64,000 nucleotides of DNA from Trichobilharzia szidati. Taxonomy: Eukaryota > Platyhelminthes > Trematoda > Strigeidida > Schistosomatidae. The notes under the pieces were generated by a model that had not been told where the DNA came from, ran no database searches, and was given only the letters and a program-made list of their open reading frames with translations. The stretch is taken from contig OX235273.1 in assembly GCA_944472155.2 (NCBI GenBank), forward strand, positions 107,282,582 to 107,346,581, read 5' to 3'. Position numbers and translations under genes: made by a program. Shown here one piece after another: positions 22,081-32,540 of this stretch (within the stretch, counting starts at the first letter, position 1; each line of letters starts with the position of its first letter).

Positions 22081-22479
22081 TTATGACTTTGTTAATTCGT
22101 GATATACAGCCTGTTTCAGTGATCTCTCTAACCGATGTCAGTTCGATAGGACATCTAACAATTGGTAGTGAAGTAAACTGGTCTGCCTAGAAATTCATTG
22201 GGGATTTTGATCAGCAGAAATTCTCAAAATGACATAGAATTCCTGAAGGACCGATACTTGGGTTTTTTCACTTATCAAACATGTTGAAGTGCGTCAGACT
22301 TATCAAATTACAGGTGAAGGAAACGATTAACATCAATTCCAGTTAGCACAGCAATAAAGAAACTTCAAAAGACAACCAAAGAGAACAAAGGCCATTAAGG
22401 TAAGACAATTATATGTCATCATAGAGAATTTAAAATGACTCACTCTACATTGAATTCAACACTGAACACGTTGCCTAGA
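22081..22479. other. unassigned DNA
   Basis: Nothing recognised with confidence; a SINE-like relic (AACCGATGTCAGTTCG) is at 22130. Confidence 0.3.
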
Positions 22480-22735
22480 TTATATTATTATTATTGTTCC
22501 CTTGGGTTCCTAGTGGGACATAGGGCTTCAACTGCACGCCTCCACTTGCTTATATCTTCTGCTGTACTTTTCACCTGCATCAATGTTAATCCATACTGTT
22601 TCAACTCTTCTTCACACGATCTCCTCCATGTCACCCTCGAACGTCCCACTCGCCGCTTCCCTTTCGGGTTCCACTTGAACACTGGCCTGACGCGCGATGT
22701 CACCCAGCGGCCTCCTCAGCGAGTGTCCAATCTAT

Positions 22736-23320
22736 CTACACTTTCTCCTGCATATTTGTTGGGCGATTGCTTCTTGTTTTGTTTGTTCCAATAGTTTCTT
22801 GTTGGTGATTCCTCCCGGCCATCTGATCTTCAGTATAGAGCGATGAAGACAGTTGTTGATAAAGGTCTGCAAGAGGCTGTTGGAAATATTCATTCTTTGT
22901 GACCCGCCGCCAAGTTTCTGATCCATCCGTATAGAAGAACTGACTGACTTGACGTTTGTATTGAAAATCCGAATTTTGTTGTTGATGCTGAGTGAGTGAC
23001 GAAGATTTCCAGATTGGTTTCAGGTTGATGAATGTGTTCCTCGCCTTCCCTATTCTCGATTTGACATCCTCGTCGGTTCCTCGTGTAGTTGAGACAATGC
23101 TCCCTAGATAATTGAATGAAGTAACCTCTTTCATATCCCTCCTATTGATGATGATTGGCTCTGCCTGTTGCTGCTGTTGTTGTTGTTGGTTGGTTATTTT
23201 CATAACCTCCGTCTTGTCTGTGTTTACCTGGAGTCCTGTCGTTGCTGCTTCTACGAACAGTTTGTCGGTTTTCGCTTGTAAGTTTTCGATTTTGTGTGAC
23301 ATCAAACATAAATCATCCAC
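22736..23320 (-). pseudogene. RTE-B reverse transcriptase, motif C to thumb
   Basis: 194-residue frame. Blocks in order: MSHKIENLQAKTDKL, TGLQVNTDKTEVMKI, eight glutamines in a row, YLGSIVSTTRGTDEDVKSRI, KARNTFINLKPIWKS. After YKRQVSQFFYTDGSETWRR the frame slips out of phase and the cysteine-rich LQTFINNCLHRSILKI block is read in another frame (22732-22926). Confidence 0.75.
23163..23190. repeat. CAG/CAA tract encoding poly-Q in RTE-B
   Basis: Plus-strand TGCTGCTGTTGTTGTTGTTG corresponds to eight Gln codons on the minus strand. Shorter versions lie at the matching places in 61755-61770 and 31810-31835. Confidence 0.8.
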
Positions 23321-23400
23321 GCGCGAAATCCAGGTCTTCTAGGTTCTTCACGTCCGTTCAGGATATCCCTGTCTTCTCGTTTCCCACTGTATGTCTGTTG

Positions 23401-23874
23401 CCTAGATAGACAACTAAAATTTCTCAAATAAACCATCCAAATATGATGGCAATAATAAGACTGGAAATATCCACTCATAGAATTCAGTTATCATCAATAC
23501 TAAGGAGCGGATACTTGTTACCTGTTAGTGAAGAATCCAAGTGGCCAGTTGTTTTCCAATAATTAATATCGCTAATTGGTTTAAGCTATTCTGTAAATGG
23601 AATTCTTTATTTCACTAAATGGTTATTGCATCTTTTACTTTGCATAATAAGCTTTTTAGTGATTTTAATAGAATTTCGGATTCCACCTGTAATGCATGAT
23701 ATTAAGTCTATAGTTGTTTCTAAGATCTTTCTGATAATTCAAGGAATTAGAACTCTCTTTCCAACAAAAAAACATGAAAAAGACATAATTTATCTGGAGT
23801 GTGTAATATGTATTCAGGCACCATATTTTGGACATTCTGATTACACGTGTACTTGTCATACATATATGAAAGGG
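23401..23874. other. unassigned DNA
   Basis: No supported feature. Confidence 0.35.
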
Positions 23875-25110
23875 TGATGGAGCGTAAAGGATCAGAGATT
23901 TAGTCAATATAGATTGAAATTTAGGTTTCTCTCCGTGTATGCCTAGAGCTTTGGCTATGCATAAGTGGAAAAAACGTTGGTTGGATTTGGTCTTGTAGAT
24001 AACTTTAAAGGGGAAATCACGTGGGTCTGAGCGACCTGACTCCAGAAGGTGTTCACAAATTGAAGACTTCGTCGTCTTTCAGTAACCAAAACTGGGTAGT
24101 GTTCACCTATGCGTTAACGGAGATTACGTTTACAACATTGAATGTAATCAGATCCATACGAGCATGTGAATGAGTATATACACATAGAGGTGAAAATAAG
24201 CGGTAGTTTATCCTTAAAGCATTGCCGAATCATATTTCGGCTGGTAAATACAAGTCAGATGCATAAAAGCACCGTATCATACATTTAGATAAACAACTTT
24301 TAATAACTTCAGAAACACTGTCGCCTTTGAAAGCCAAACTCATAAACAGTGTCTTCTATGGCTTAGTGATCTGGTTAGGAATGGTTTCTCTCTTGATATT
24401 TCTGTCGATAAACCTTCTAGAATATTCATTATTTAAGAGAGTTGTGCGAAGGTTTTCTAGTTCCATGTTGACCGCATCTATAGAGCAAATTTTCCGAATT
24501 CCGGAGCACAGAGAACGGATAAGGTTTCTCTTTCTACCAAGATGTACCCAAATTCTGAAGTTAGTGTACTGCCCTGTAAATGTTGGTTTTCGATAAATCG
24601 ACTTTTTTAGCGTTCCATCATCTCTTCTACATAAAATCATATCTAAGAAGTGAAGTGCGGAACTCGATTCTTCTTCGATAGTGAAAAGCATCGATGGGTG
24701 AGAACCATTAAATTTCTCAGGAACATTGGTAGTTGAACAATTACCGTTTCAAATAATGATGTCATCAGTATATCTCTTCTTTCAATGGACCACTCTCTAA
24801 GCTTGCCATGAGGACACCCGCTAAAAGAGATCCTAATGAAGATCCCATGACGACTCCATTCCTTTGATTATAAATGATATCGCTAAGTCTAAACTACACA
24901 TTAAGTGTGCATCGCAATAAAAGCTGCTTCAGATAGTTAGTCGGCACTCCAATGTTTATGTAGTTCTGGTCGATACAATCACACAGATTACAAAATATTA
25001 TTACTACTAACGGTAAATTTGTAAATAAAAAGCAAACACCTAGCGAAATCATATGCTAACCGGTCACATTAATTCCCTCAACTTAACTGAAAGAGTCGAA
25101 AGTGTCCCAA
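23875..25110 (-). mobile_element. PLE-1 Penelope-like element, copy 3 (degenerate)
   Basis: RT thumb frame 24356-24691 (LHFLDMILCRRDDGTLKKSIYR, RKPTFTGQYTNFRIW) and broken GIY-YIG sequence 23920-24250 with the C-terminal ALGIHGEKPKF-like block. The catalytic YxDD region near 24755-24780 is damaged by a deletion. It is clearly related to copies 1 and 2 but is the most decayed of the three. Confidence 0.8.
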
Positions 25111-25164
25111 AGACTATATTTACATAGATTTGATCTTACTAGTTCAGGGATTTCAGTGAGCCAT

Positions 25165-25870
25165 TTTAATAGTAATAATAATAATTTGCTTTATTCCAAA
25201 ACAGTACATGTGATACAGAATGGAATTCTCAGCATTGCATCCAGTTAGTACATTAACAATAAATAAAATTCTACATAGATTAAGGGTAATCTCAGTTAGT
25301 TTTGGCAACAACATATTGGCATGTCGGTAGCAATGCCAAGAATGCACAGAGTGTTTGAAGGTGTTAGAAAAGTAGGTGCTAGCAAATTTACTGGCGTAAG
25401 CGGTAACAAAAATGTCGAGATATACAGAGTGTGAAAGAATGAAGAAGAATGTTTTAAGTAGAGTTTGTAAGGAAGAGAGAAACAAAGCAGCACGTAACAG
25501 AAAAAGCGAGAGAGAAAAGGAAAAGAAAGAAAGAAAACGTTGTACCTATAAATGATGTGAGTTGGAAAGACGAGATCCAACTGTTCTACTGACTATTTAA
25601 TAAGTTATAAGTTTCACGCCTAATGCTTTCTTTATCACACAGAACACGAGCCAATTCGGGTATGGTTGAACTTTTGTACTTGCTAGTGCGAGCATATATT
25701 TTTCTATATAGGCTTCTGGTCCTGCCTGATGAGATACAAGGGGAGATTTGTGAATGAAGAGAGTAGTGTCAGTTAGATAGAATGGATTAAGCCCATTTTT
25801 CACATGAGTCCAATTGCCTGTCGACCAGAATATTAACAAGCTGGTTAAGTGGCACGTTGCTTACACTGCT
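25165..25870 (-). mobile_element. CR1-B 3' portion
   Basis: The 3' end at 25168-25240 reads, on the minus strand, AATGCTGAGAATTCCATTCT, GTATCACATGTACTGTTTTGGAAT and an ATT run. The body matches 36369-37030 and the reverse of 60240-60890, including the KLYLKHSSSFFHTLYISTFLL block, which is UTR or terminal ORF. Confidence 0.85.
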
Positions 25871-26153
25871 GACAACCTTTATCTGTAGAATGATAAGGGG
25901 AGTTCATGCGCATATCCGAAAACATTGTGTTTTTGCTCATGAATTGATGGGTATGCTTCATAATAGATTAAAATATTAACAGGTCATGTTTGCAGATAAG
26001 AGTTAGGGAAATGGGGTAAGAAAATTGAGGATGAAATTATTATTATTGATTTAAATGAAGCTTGCCTCTTAAATCGAATTACCACAAAAGGTCTAAAGTA
26101 ATGACAACAAATAACTTATGTTTGAATAAAGAGAGAATTAACAAATTTGTCGG

Positions 26154-26689
26154 ATAGTACTAGGTCATATTAATATATGCGTAAAACTTGAGCACTGTGG
26201 TAGTAAGTAATTCCGTATTAGTTTGTTTATTAGATGTATCACACAGTGAAACAGTATTATTTACTGGATGACGTTTCGAACAAAATTTATTGTTCATAAT
26301 CATTTCATCAATTATAATCACACGACTTCGAAACTTGAGTTTTATAGTTTTCTTTGTTCTCTCCTATTTGTCGTAGGGGTGTCTAATCTAATGTCACAGT
26401 GTGGAGGAAGAGATTGATAACAGAAGCTTTGTTTATCGAATCAAATGCAAATACGTGTGATAGGAATGATTCAATACCTGTACACCAAGATATCTCGAAA
26501 ATTCTATTACCCCAACGACGACAAATAGGAGAGAACAAGGGAAACTATACAACCCAAGTTTCGAAGTCGTGTAATTATAGTTGATATTATTATGAGCAAT
26601 CGGTGTGTTCGAAACGTCATACAGTCAATAATACTGTTTCACTGTGTGATACATCTAATAAACAAAATAATATGGAATAGTACTAGGTC
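26154..26689. mobile_element. PLE-2 foldback unit with 13-bp target duplication
   Basis: ATAGTACTAGGTC occurs at 26154-26166 and 26677-26689. Between them, 26211-26387 is an inverted copy of 26515-26676 with a 127-bp spacer. The spacer and right arm are a 5'-truncated PLE-2 3' end in plus orientation (RLITEALFIESNANTCDRND, then the 3' UTR). The left arm is the same 3' end inverted. Close relatives are 53625-54421 and the PLE-2 copy at 46975. Confidence 0.9.
26399..26584 (+). pseudogene. PLE-2 GIY-YIG C-terminal fragment within the foldback
   Basis: Reads WRKRLITEALFIESNANTCDRND and ILLPQRRQIGENKGNYTTQV, the end of the PLE-2 protein as also seen at 47122-47373. The GIY-YIG core itself is missing. 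Confidence 0.8.
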
Positions 26690-26734
26690 GTTTGACAGCG
26701 TTAACTGCCAAGTAATTTGGAAACTAAGTCTTTA

Positions 26735-27800
26735 TCAACCTTATTCAACAGCTATATGACGATGTCACAACCGAAAACCTAGTGAGGTATTCGAAGTAAA
26801 CACAGGAGTAGGATAAAGCTGTTTGCCTATTATCACCGATGATGTTCTTAATTGTGGTGGACTGGATTGTGCGTGAGAAGACATGAATACGCTGGACCAT
26901 CAATAAGAAGACTCTAGAATATCTGGAATTCGCACGTGGATGATTTATGTTTAGTATCGCACAAACTAGAAGACTGACAGGCGAAAACCAACAAACTGGT
27001 AGAAGAGGTAGGCAGCAAAGAAAGGAATCCAGGTGAACATAGAGAAGACAGAGGTGATGAAGATAAACAATCAACCAACAGTGGCAACAGTCTGCACCCG
27101 TCACCATCAATGGAAGTGATTTGACAGAGGTTACTCCCTTCAATTATCCAGCCAGGAAACATCCTTTCAATCACAGGCAGGCGGAACCTATGAAGAAGTC
27201 AAAACTAGCCTTAATTGGAAAGGCGAGACATGCCTAAATCAACCCGAAACCAGCCGGGGAATCTTCTGCTGTCACTCACTCAGTCAGCATAAAGAACAAG
27301 ATTCGGATTTTCAACACCAGTGTGAAGTTGGTCCTTCTATACGTGCCACAAACTTGCATTGCATGTCAGTCACCAAAAGGATTTCCAACAGGTTACAGAC
27401 TTTTATCAACAGCTGTATCACTCACTGGCTCCGTACTGAAGATCGAATGGCCAGCCGGTCAGAAAGAATTAACAACAAGAAAACCTGGCTGGGAAAAAAC
27501 CAAAGCAGAGCCGAACCCTGAACAAATATGTTGGAGAAAATGGAGATGGATTGATCGGGCACGCATCGAGAAAACCGTAGAATGCCATCGCACGCAATGC
27601 AGGCAATCACTTGAGTGGAATCCGAATGGGAAGCGACGAGTGGATCGTCCTAGGCTGACATGGAGGAGATTGTGTTTCGGGAGGAGGAGGTGAAAGATTG
27701 TGGTCAATCGTGGACCCAGCTGAAGAGGACGGCTGAAAGTAGAACACAATGGAGATGTGTTTTTGAATTCCTATGTTCCATTCGGACCTCCAGGGCGTAA
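26735..27800 (+). mobile_element. RTE-B LINE, copy 3
   Basis: Plus strand. It runs from an RT fragment near 26755 (QLYDDVTTEN), through a damaged motif C area (DDLCLVSHKLED around 26935), to the C-terminal frame 27322-27693 (WMPNGKRRVDRPRLTWRRL). 3' end GAATTCCTATGTTCCATTCG near 27760-27780 and an ATA-rich tail. Several frameshifts. Confidence 0.82.
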
Positions 27801-28254
27801 TAATATAATAATAAGCTTGTTTTATTTAATGGATCCCTTCCAGTGCGTATATCTTAGACAAAGTGAACTATTAGTTACAAACCTTTTTAAACATACTTTT
27901 TGAATGACTTCGAATTAGAGAGAGAAAGTATAAGTAACGCAGACGAATTATTCAGTGTTAAAATAGCAACTATTTATATAATAGTTAGACGACGCTGAGA
28001 GTGACTGGAGTTCATATTTCTTTTGGATACAACGATGGACTAGAGACAAAACCCAAAGATGGAACACGAGAGTAAATTTGTGCACTTTATGACAGGGATT
28101 TCAGGAGGGTAGGGGTGAACAGTAAAGTAAAATTATAAGGCAGACAAAACAATGTAGTAGATTTGGAAACTTAGTAATGAGTTCAACTCAGTAAGTGAAA
28201 ATCAAAAATATAAATTAACTGGAATGTTGTGCAACAGAACAAAACGCAAAAGTA
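27801..28254. other. unassigned DNA
   Basis: No supported feature. Confidence 0.35.
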
Positions 28255-28560
28255 CATGAACAAAACAATTTCGGTTACCGGGATAGTAAATACACACGGC
28301 AGGTTCAAACCGCTTTATGGCTAAGGCTTCAACGAAGTTAGGTATATGAACCAAACCTGATTTATCTATATGGGTTTAAAGGACACCACTGATATCAACT
28401 TTATGATCCTTTTCTATATGTGGTTTGTGATAGATGACGTTGAACATCTTTTTCCAGGATTAATTGTATCCAATAAGATTCCATTTATCCCTACGGCCAT
28501 TCAAACGGTCCTCAGAAAATCAGATGAAATGACACCTTTGGTTCAACCATAGAACGCTTG
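28255..28560 (-). pseudogene. PLE-1-like GIY-YIG relic
   Basis: On the minus strand 28260-28350 reads NFVEALAIKRFEPAVCI, the conserved PLE C-terminus. Upstream, 28380-28560 holds decayed GIY-YIG/RT-thumb sequence. No ribozyme end recognised to the left. Confidence 0.6.
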
Positions 28561-28689
28561 CCAACCAAAACGGATGGTTGAGATTTGAATCCAGTCGACG
28601 CATTCCTAAATCTCTCCTAGTTTACTGAAAAATAATGAGTTTTCAAAAGAGGTAGAGGTGAGAGTGAGGTTAGGGGTACCCATTTCGTA

Positions 28690-28880
28690 AAAGTGGTACT
28701 ACTTTCGCCAGTGCTACTGATAAGATTTATCAGTAGTATATATGGAGACGTCCATCGGCATAAAAACACCAAACAGCATGGAGGTACATTTGATTTTAAA
28801 AAGGGCAAATGATAAAGAAACACAACATGAAGTGAAAAAGTAGCACAACATGAAGATCTGTGGAAATGGTGCGTTGAAGA
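28690..28880 (-). repeat. unknown repeat with terminal hairpin, copy 1
   Basis: Shares with 44690-44875 (opposite strand) a GTGTTTCTTT block, a TGCCGATG block, and an end consisting of a hairpin. The hairpin at 28714-28736 has a perfect 10-bp stem (CTACTGATAA/TTATCAGTAG) and a 3-nt loop. No protein match; family unknown. Confidence 0.5.
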
Positions 28881-29239
28881 TAAGGTATGCATGATTCGGC
28901 CATGCAGAGCCACCAAATTGCAAATAAACATTCGTCTTCTACTGTTTCACTATGGTTACTGAAACGCCAAACTTTTAAGCCTTACGTCCTACTTAGAACG
29001 CAAAAGAAATGAAAAAGATATTTCTACACATTTGTAACAAATTTACACACCACGTCGCATATCGTTAAATGAAACAGTCAAATCTACGTTCAGGAATTTC
29101 TGTCGATCGCCTCCAGTCACCCAGTAGACTAATAAGTATCGTTCCTTGCTTAGTAATAATATGGGGAATGAAAATGATCAAATACATTCAACACTAGAAC
29201 TTAGTACTGGACATATGACACCGCTTATAACCCCAGGGT
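28881..29239. other. unassigned DNA
   Basis: A short SINE-A-like tail relic may be present at 28950-28985; otherwise nothing. Confidence 0.3.
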
Positions 29240-30130
29240 TGAACCAGTGAAATTAACAAGCTATTTCGACTCTTGCATCCTACCTATTCTTCTTTATTGT
29301 TCACCCTTATTCTTTCTTGGTTTGCTTAAAAAGTACTATGTCACAATTCGTAGGATGCTGAAGACGGTCAGTAGGGTGATGAGTGGTGTCCCAGTGGACC
29401 ACATAGTTAACGTCGTTGTCGATAGGCACTTGACTTCTTGCAATAAATTTGCTAGAGGGATTTTGTCTGACTTGGAGCATTCACTTCACCCTCAGCTTTC
29501 ACCTTGCATCTCCTCAGGTAAAACAAGAAGTAACTTCAGAAAACTGTATGCTAGCACGTCTAAGTATAAAAATTCTATGATACCGTACTTGGCACTTATT
29601 TTATGAGATGAAAATAGTGTCAGGCCAGAATTAACGAACCTTTTTTCATCTAGTAAATAAACAATCTCCTCCATCCATCCTAATATACCTTCAAGTTTTA
29701 CTTTTATTATTTCTATTATGTTTATGGTCCTGTTGCTTCTTTGTTTTACTTTCATAATTGCAAACACCAAATTATCTCTATGACTGTTGTAATCTTTGTT
29801 TTTCCCCTCACCATATCATGTAATGAGAACATTATATTCAATATTTTTAAACATGTTGGGATTTCTATACCGCATCGACAATACTGTGTGAAACACGGCA
29901 ATTTTCACTTGTATTAGTATTATTACCTTAGATGTTATCATTACCATTATTTCCATTGTATATGCTGCATGTTTTTGACATTACCCCTATTGTAAATGTG
30001 GAAAATTTTCTGTGTGATTAATTTTATTTATAATTTGAGGAAATTAGACGCAACATTGTGATTAATGCTGAAAATTCCATTCTGTATCACAAGTACTGTT
30101 TTTGGAATAAAGTAAATCATTATTATTATT
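29240..30130 (+). mobile_element. CR1-B 3' half
   Basis: Frame 29247-29606 reads SYFDSCILPILLYCSPLFFLGLLKK, then VSRVMSGVPVDHIVNVVVDRHL and HPQLSPCISSGKTRSNFRKLYAST, matching 36833-37160 on the minus strand. The 3' UTR ends at AATGCTGAAAATTCCATTCT, then TTTTTGGAATAAAGTAAATC and ATT repeats (30065-30130). A SINE-B starts at once after it. Confidence 0.85.
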
Positions 30131-30133
30131 ACT

Positions 30134-30325
30134 TTGCGTCGGTGGCACAGTGGTTAGGACTCTCGCCGACCATGCGCTTGGTCCGAGGTTCGACCCCCTG
30201 CCAACGCACACCCGATATCTATGGTCGGCCTGCAAAATTTGGGCTACCGATATCCATGCTGAAAATTCCATACTTGTACCCAAGATACGGTGTGGGATCA
30301 AGCTATAATCAAAAAAGGATTAAGG
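30134..30325 (+). mobile_element. SINE-B, complete copy
   Basis: Head GCGTCGGTGGCACAGTGGTT (A box) and B box GGTTCGACCCCC (30186-30197) as in SINE-A. The body is then different: CCCGATATCTATGGTCGGCC, GATATCCATGCTGAAAATTC and a tail TGTGGGATCAAGCTATAATC. From 30255 on, the tail resembles the CR1-B 3' end that lies just upstream. Confidence 0.85.
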
Positions 30326-31324
30326 AAAGGTAAACTGGTTATTCAAAATTTCATTGGCTTATTCTTATCAGTGGTGACAGATATTACGTAATCCTAAGAG
30401 ATGACAAATCCTGAGTTTATGGCTTAAAGGACACAAATAAGGTATTCCGTTTTCTAATACATTCATTCCTAAGGCTATTGTCAATGGAAGTGAACATTGA
30501 ACGTTTGTTTTATTGGAACTGGCAACCATTGGCGGGCAATTGAAGGCGCGAATGGAACGATCGCTTGCAAGTTGAAGGAAGACTGGATTTAAATACGAAT
30601 AAAAGTACTTTATAACTTCATTTGTACTTAACATTTGTTTGAAGACTTTGTAGTTTTCTTCACTTTAATTGCCAAACAATATAATTTCGTTCAAGGAATA
30701 CTGGTGTTTTGGATTTAAAGTTGAAGGAAATACATAGTGTTTATCGGTTCAATCGCTTAAGTCTTCATTACAATAGGAACTTAGGGCTAAGTTCCTTGAC
30801 AGCTATCGATCGATATTGTTACTTTTTATTATTACTCTCATGACTAGTTGACGTCAGCAAAGTCCTTTTTTTATAAGTAACGATTTGAAATTCTTTAACA
30901 GATCAGTAGTTAATTAGGTCAACTCTACCTAAGTCTTTAGTAAATAGCATAAACAAACTTTACAAAGATAAGTTTTTTTTCATTATTTGACCTTTTACGA
31001 GATAAGAAATTTAAAAATAAAATTCATAATTGCATGATGCTATCTATATACAACTGACTGGTTGGTATGAGTATTTGGATGCCTCTCACCAATAGTGCCT
31101 GATAGCCAAAAGACGGTATATCCAGATTCATGTTCATGGTGGATTCATGCGTTGACTGGTTATGCGTTTTCGTGAATTCGTTTACCATTGAAATTTAAAG
31201 AATTCTTCTGGACGTTTTTCATGTTTTAACTTGTCGAGGTCAGTTTCTCTCACTGGATGCTACTATAAAGCTTATTTTTAGTCTGAAATTCACAATTATT
31301 AAGATCGCCACATTACGGATCATC
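30326..31324. other. unassigned DNA
   Basis: About 1 kb without recognised repeats. An 88-codon minus frame at 30368-30634 has no domain I recognise. Confidence 0.35.
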
Positions 31325-32540
31325 ATTGAACAAAGCTTGGAATGGCAGTCACCTCTCTATCTCAACTTCATCGACTTTGAAAGGGCCTTCGACAGCGTCG
31401 ATCAAGAGGTGATTTGGAAACTACTTCGCTACTACAGGGTGCCACCGACAGTTATACATCTCATCCAACAGCTGTACGACAATGCTGCATGCCAAGTAAT
31501 CCACAACGAGAAACTCACGGAATCCTTCGAAGTGAGGACAGGAGTAAGAGAAGGCTGGTTGCCTTCTATCGCCAATGATTTTCCTGATTGCAGTAGATTG
31601 GATAATGCGACAAACAGCGGACAATGAGGAAACAGGCATAAAATGGACCCTAAGGAAAAACTTGGAGGATGTGAACTTCGCCGATGATATATGTCTGATT
31701 TCCAACAAACTGGAAGATATGCAAGTGAAAAGCAACAAGTTGGCAGAAGAAGCATTCAGAGAAGCGAAAACTTCAGGTGAACATAGAGAAGACAAGAGTG
31801 ATAAAGATTCCTGGCCAACAGCAACAGCAACAACAAAAGACACCAATCAGCCAGCATAAATGGGAGAAATCTGAAAGAAGAAACCTCCTTCACCTATATA
31901 CCTACCTACCTACCTGGGAAGTATCGTTTCAACTCCAGGTGGAACAACTGATGAGGATATCGAAACGAGAATCGTGAAAGCAAGACAGGCTTTTATTACT
32001 CTCAAGTCTGTATGGAGATCAACAGCACTCAGCATGCAAATAAGATGTGGATTTTCGACTCCAATGTGAAGTCAGTGCTACCTACTATACGGATCAGAGA
32101 CATGCACTGCACCTCACGAAGGACACTTCGAACAAGCTACAGACTTTCATCAATAGCTGTCTTCGCTCAATACTCAAGACAAAATGGTTGGTCAGAAAGT
32201 ATCAGCAGCAGGCAGGGATCTCTGAGATCGAATCAACTCAGTAGGAGCCGATTGTGCAACAAATATGCTGAAAGAAATCGAGGTGGATTGACCATACTCT
32301 GAGAAAACAAACCATCAAGTGACATCACTAGACAAGCCATTGCTCGAGTGGAACCCGAAAGGGAAGCGGCGAGTTGGTCGTCAGTGCAAGGGTGACTTGG
32401 AGGAGGCCATGTGAAGAGGAGATGAAAGCGTGTGGGCAGACTTGGAGCCAGGTGAAGATTCTAGCAGAGAACCGAACGCAATGAAGAAGCACGGCTGAAT
32501 CCCTATGTTCCTCTAGGAATTAAAGGAAACAATAATAATA
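31325..32540 (+). mobile_element. RTE-B LINE, copy 4
   Basis: Best preserved RT of the family: YLNFIDFERAFDSVDQEVIWKLL (motif A), RTGVREGWLPS (the GxRQGC block with substitutions), then in another frame VNFADDICLISNKLEDMQVKSNKL (motif C, FADD intact, 31660-31740). The C-terminal region follows in pieces. The 3' end is AATCCCTATGTTCCTCTAGG and AACAATAATAATA near 32500-32540. 5' edge near 31325. Confidence 0.85.
31337..31859 (+). pseudogene. RTE-B RT core in two frames
   Basis: 31337-31627 carries motif A (FIDFERAFDSVD) and motif B region. 31575-31859 carries motif C (FADD). A frameshift near 31575-31600 separates them. Both catalytic aspartate sets are retained, so the damage is recent relative to copies 1-3. 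Confidence 0.8.

Larger units (their letters stand above)
22480..23400 (-). mobile_element. RTE-B LINE, copy 2
   Basis: 3' end at 22483-22530: the minus strand reads TTGAAGCCCTATGTCCCACT, then AGGAACCCAAGGGAACAATA and ATAATA. The C-terminal frame 22491-22703 has WNPKGKRRVGRSRVTWRRS. The main frame 22736-23320 runs from a damaged FADD region (MDDLCLMSHKIENLQ) through FNYLGSIVSTTRGTDEDVKSRI to the WRR thumb. A poly-Q run interrupts it at 23166-23190. 5'-truncated near 23400. Confidence 0.85.

Noticed and set aside
30368..30634. 88-codon minus-strand frame
   Set aside because: No recognisable motif; length is expected by chance in AT-rich DNA.
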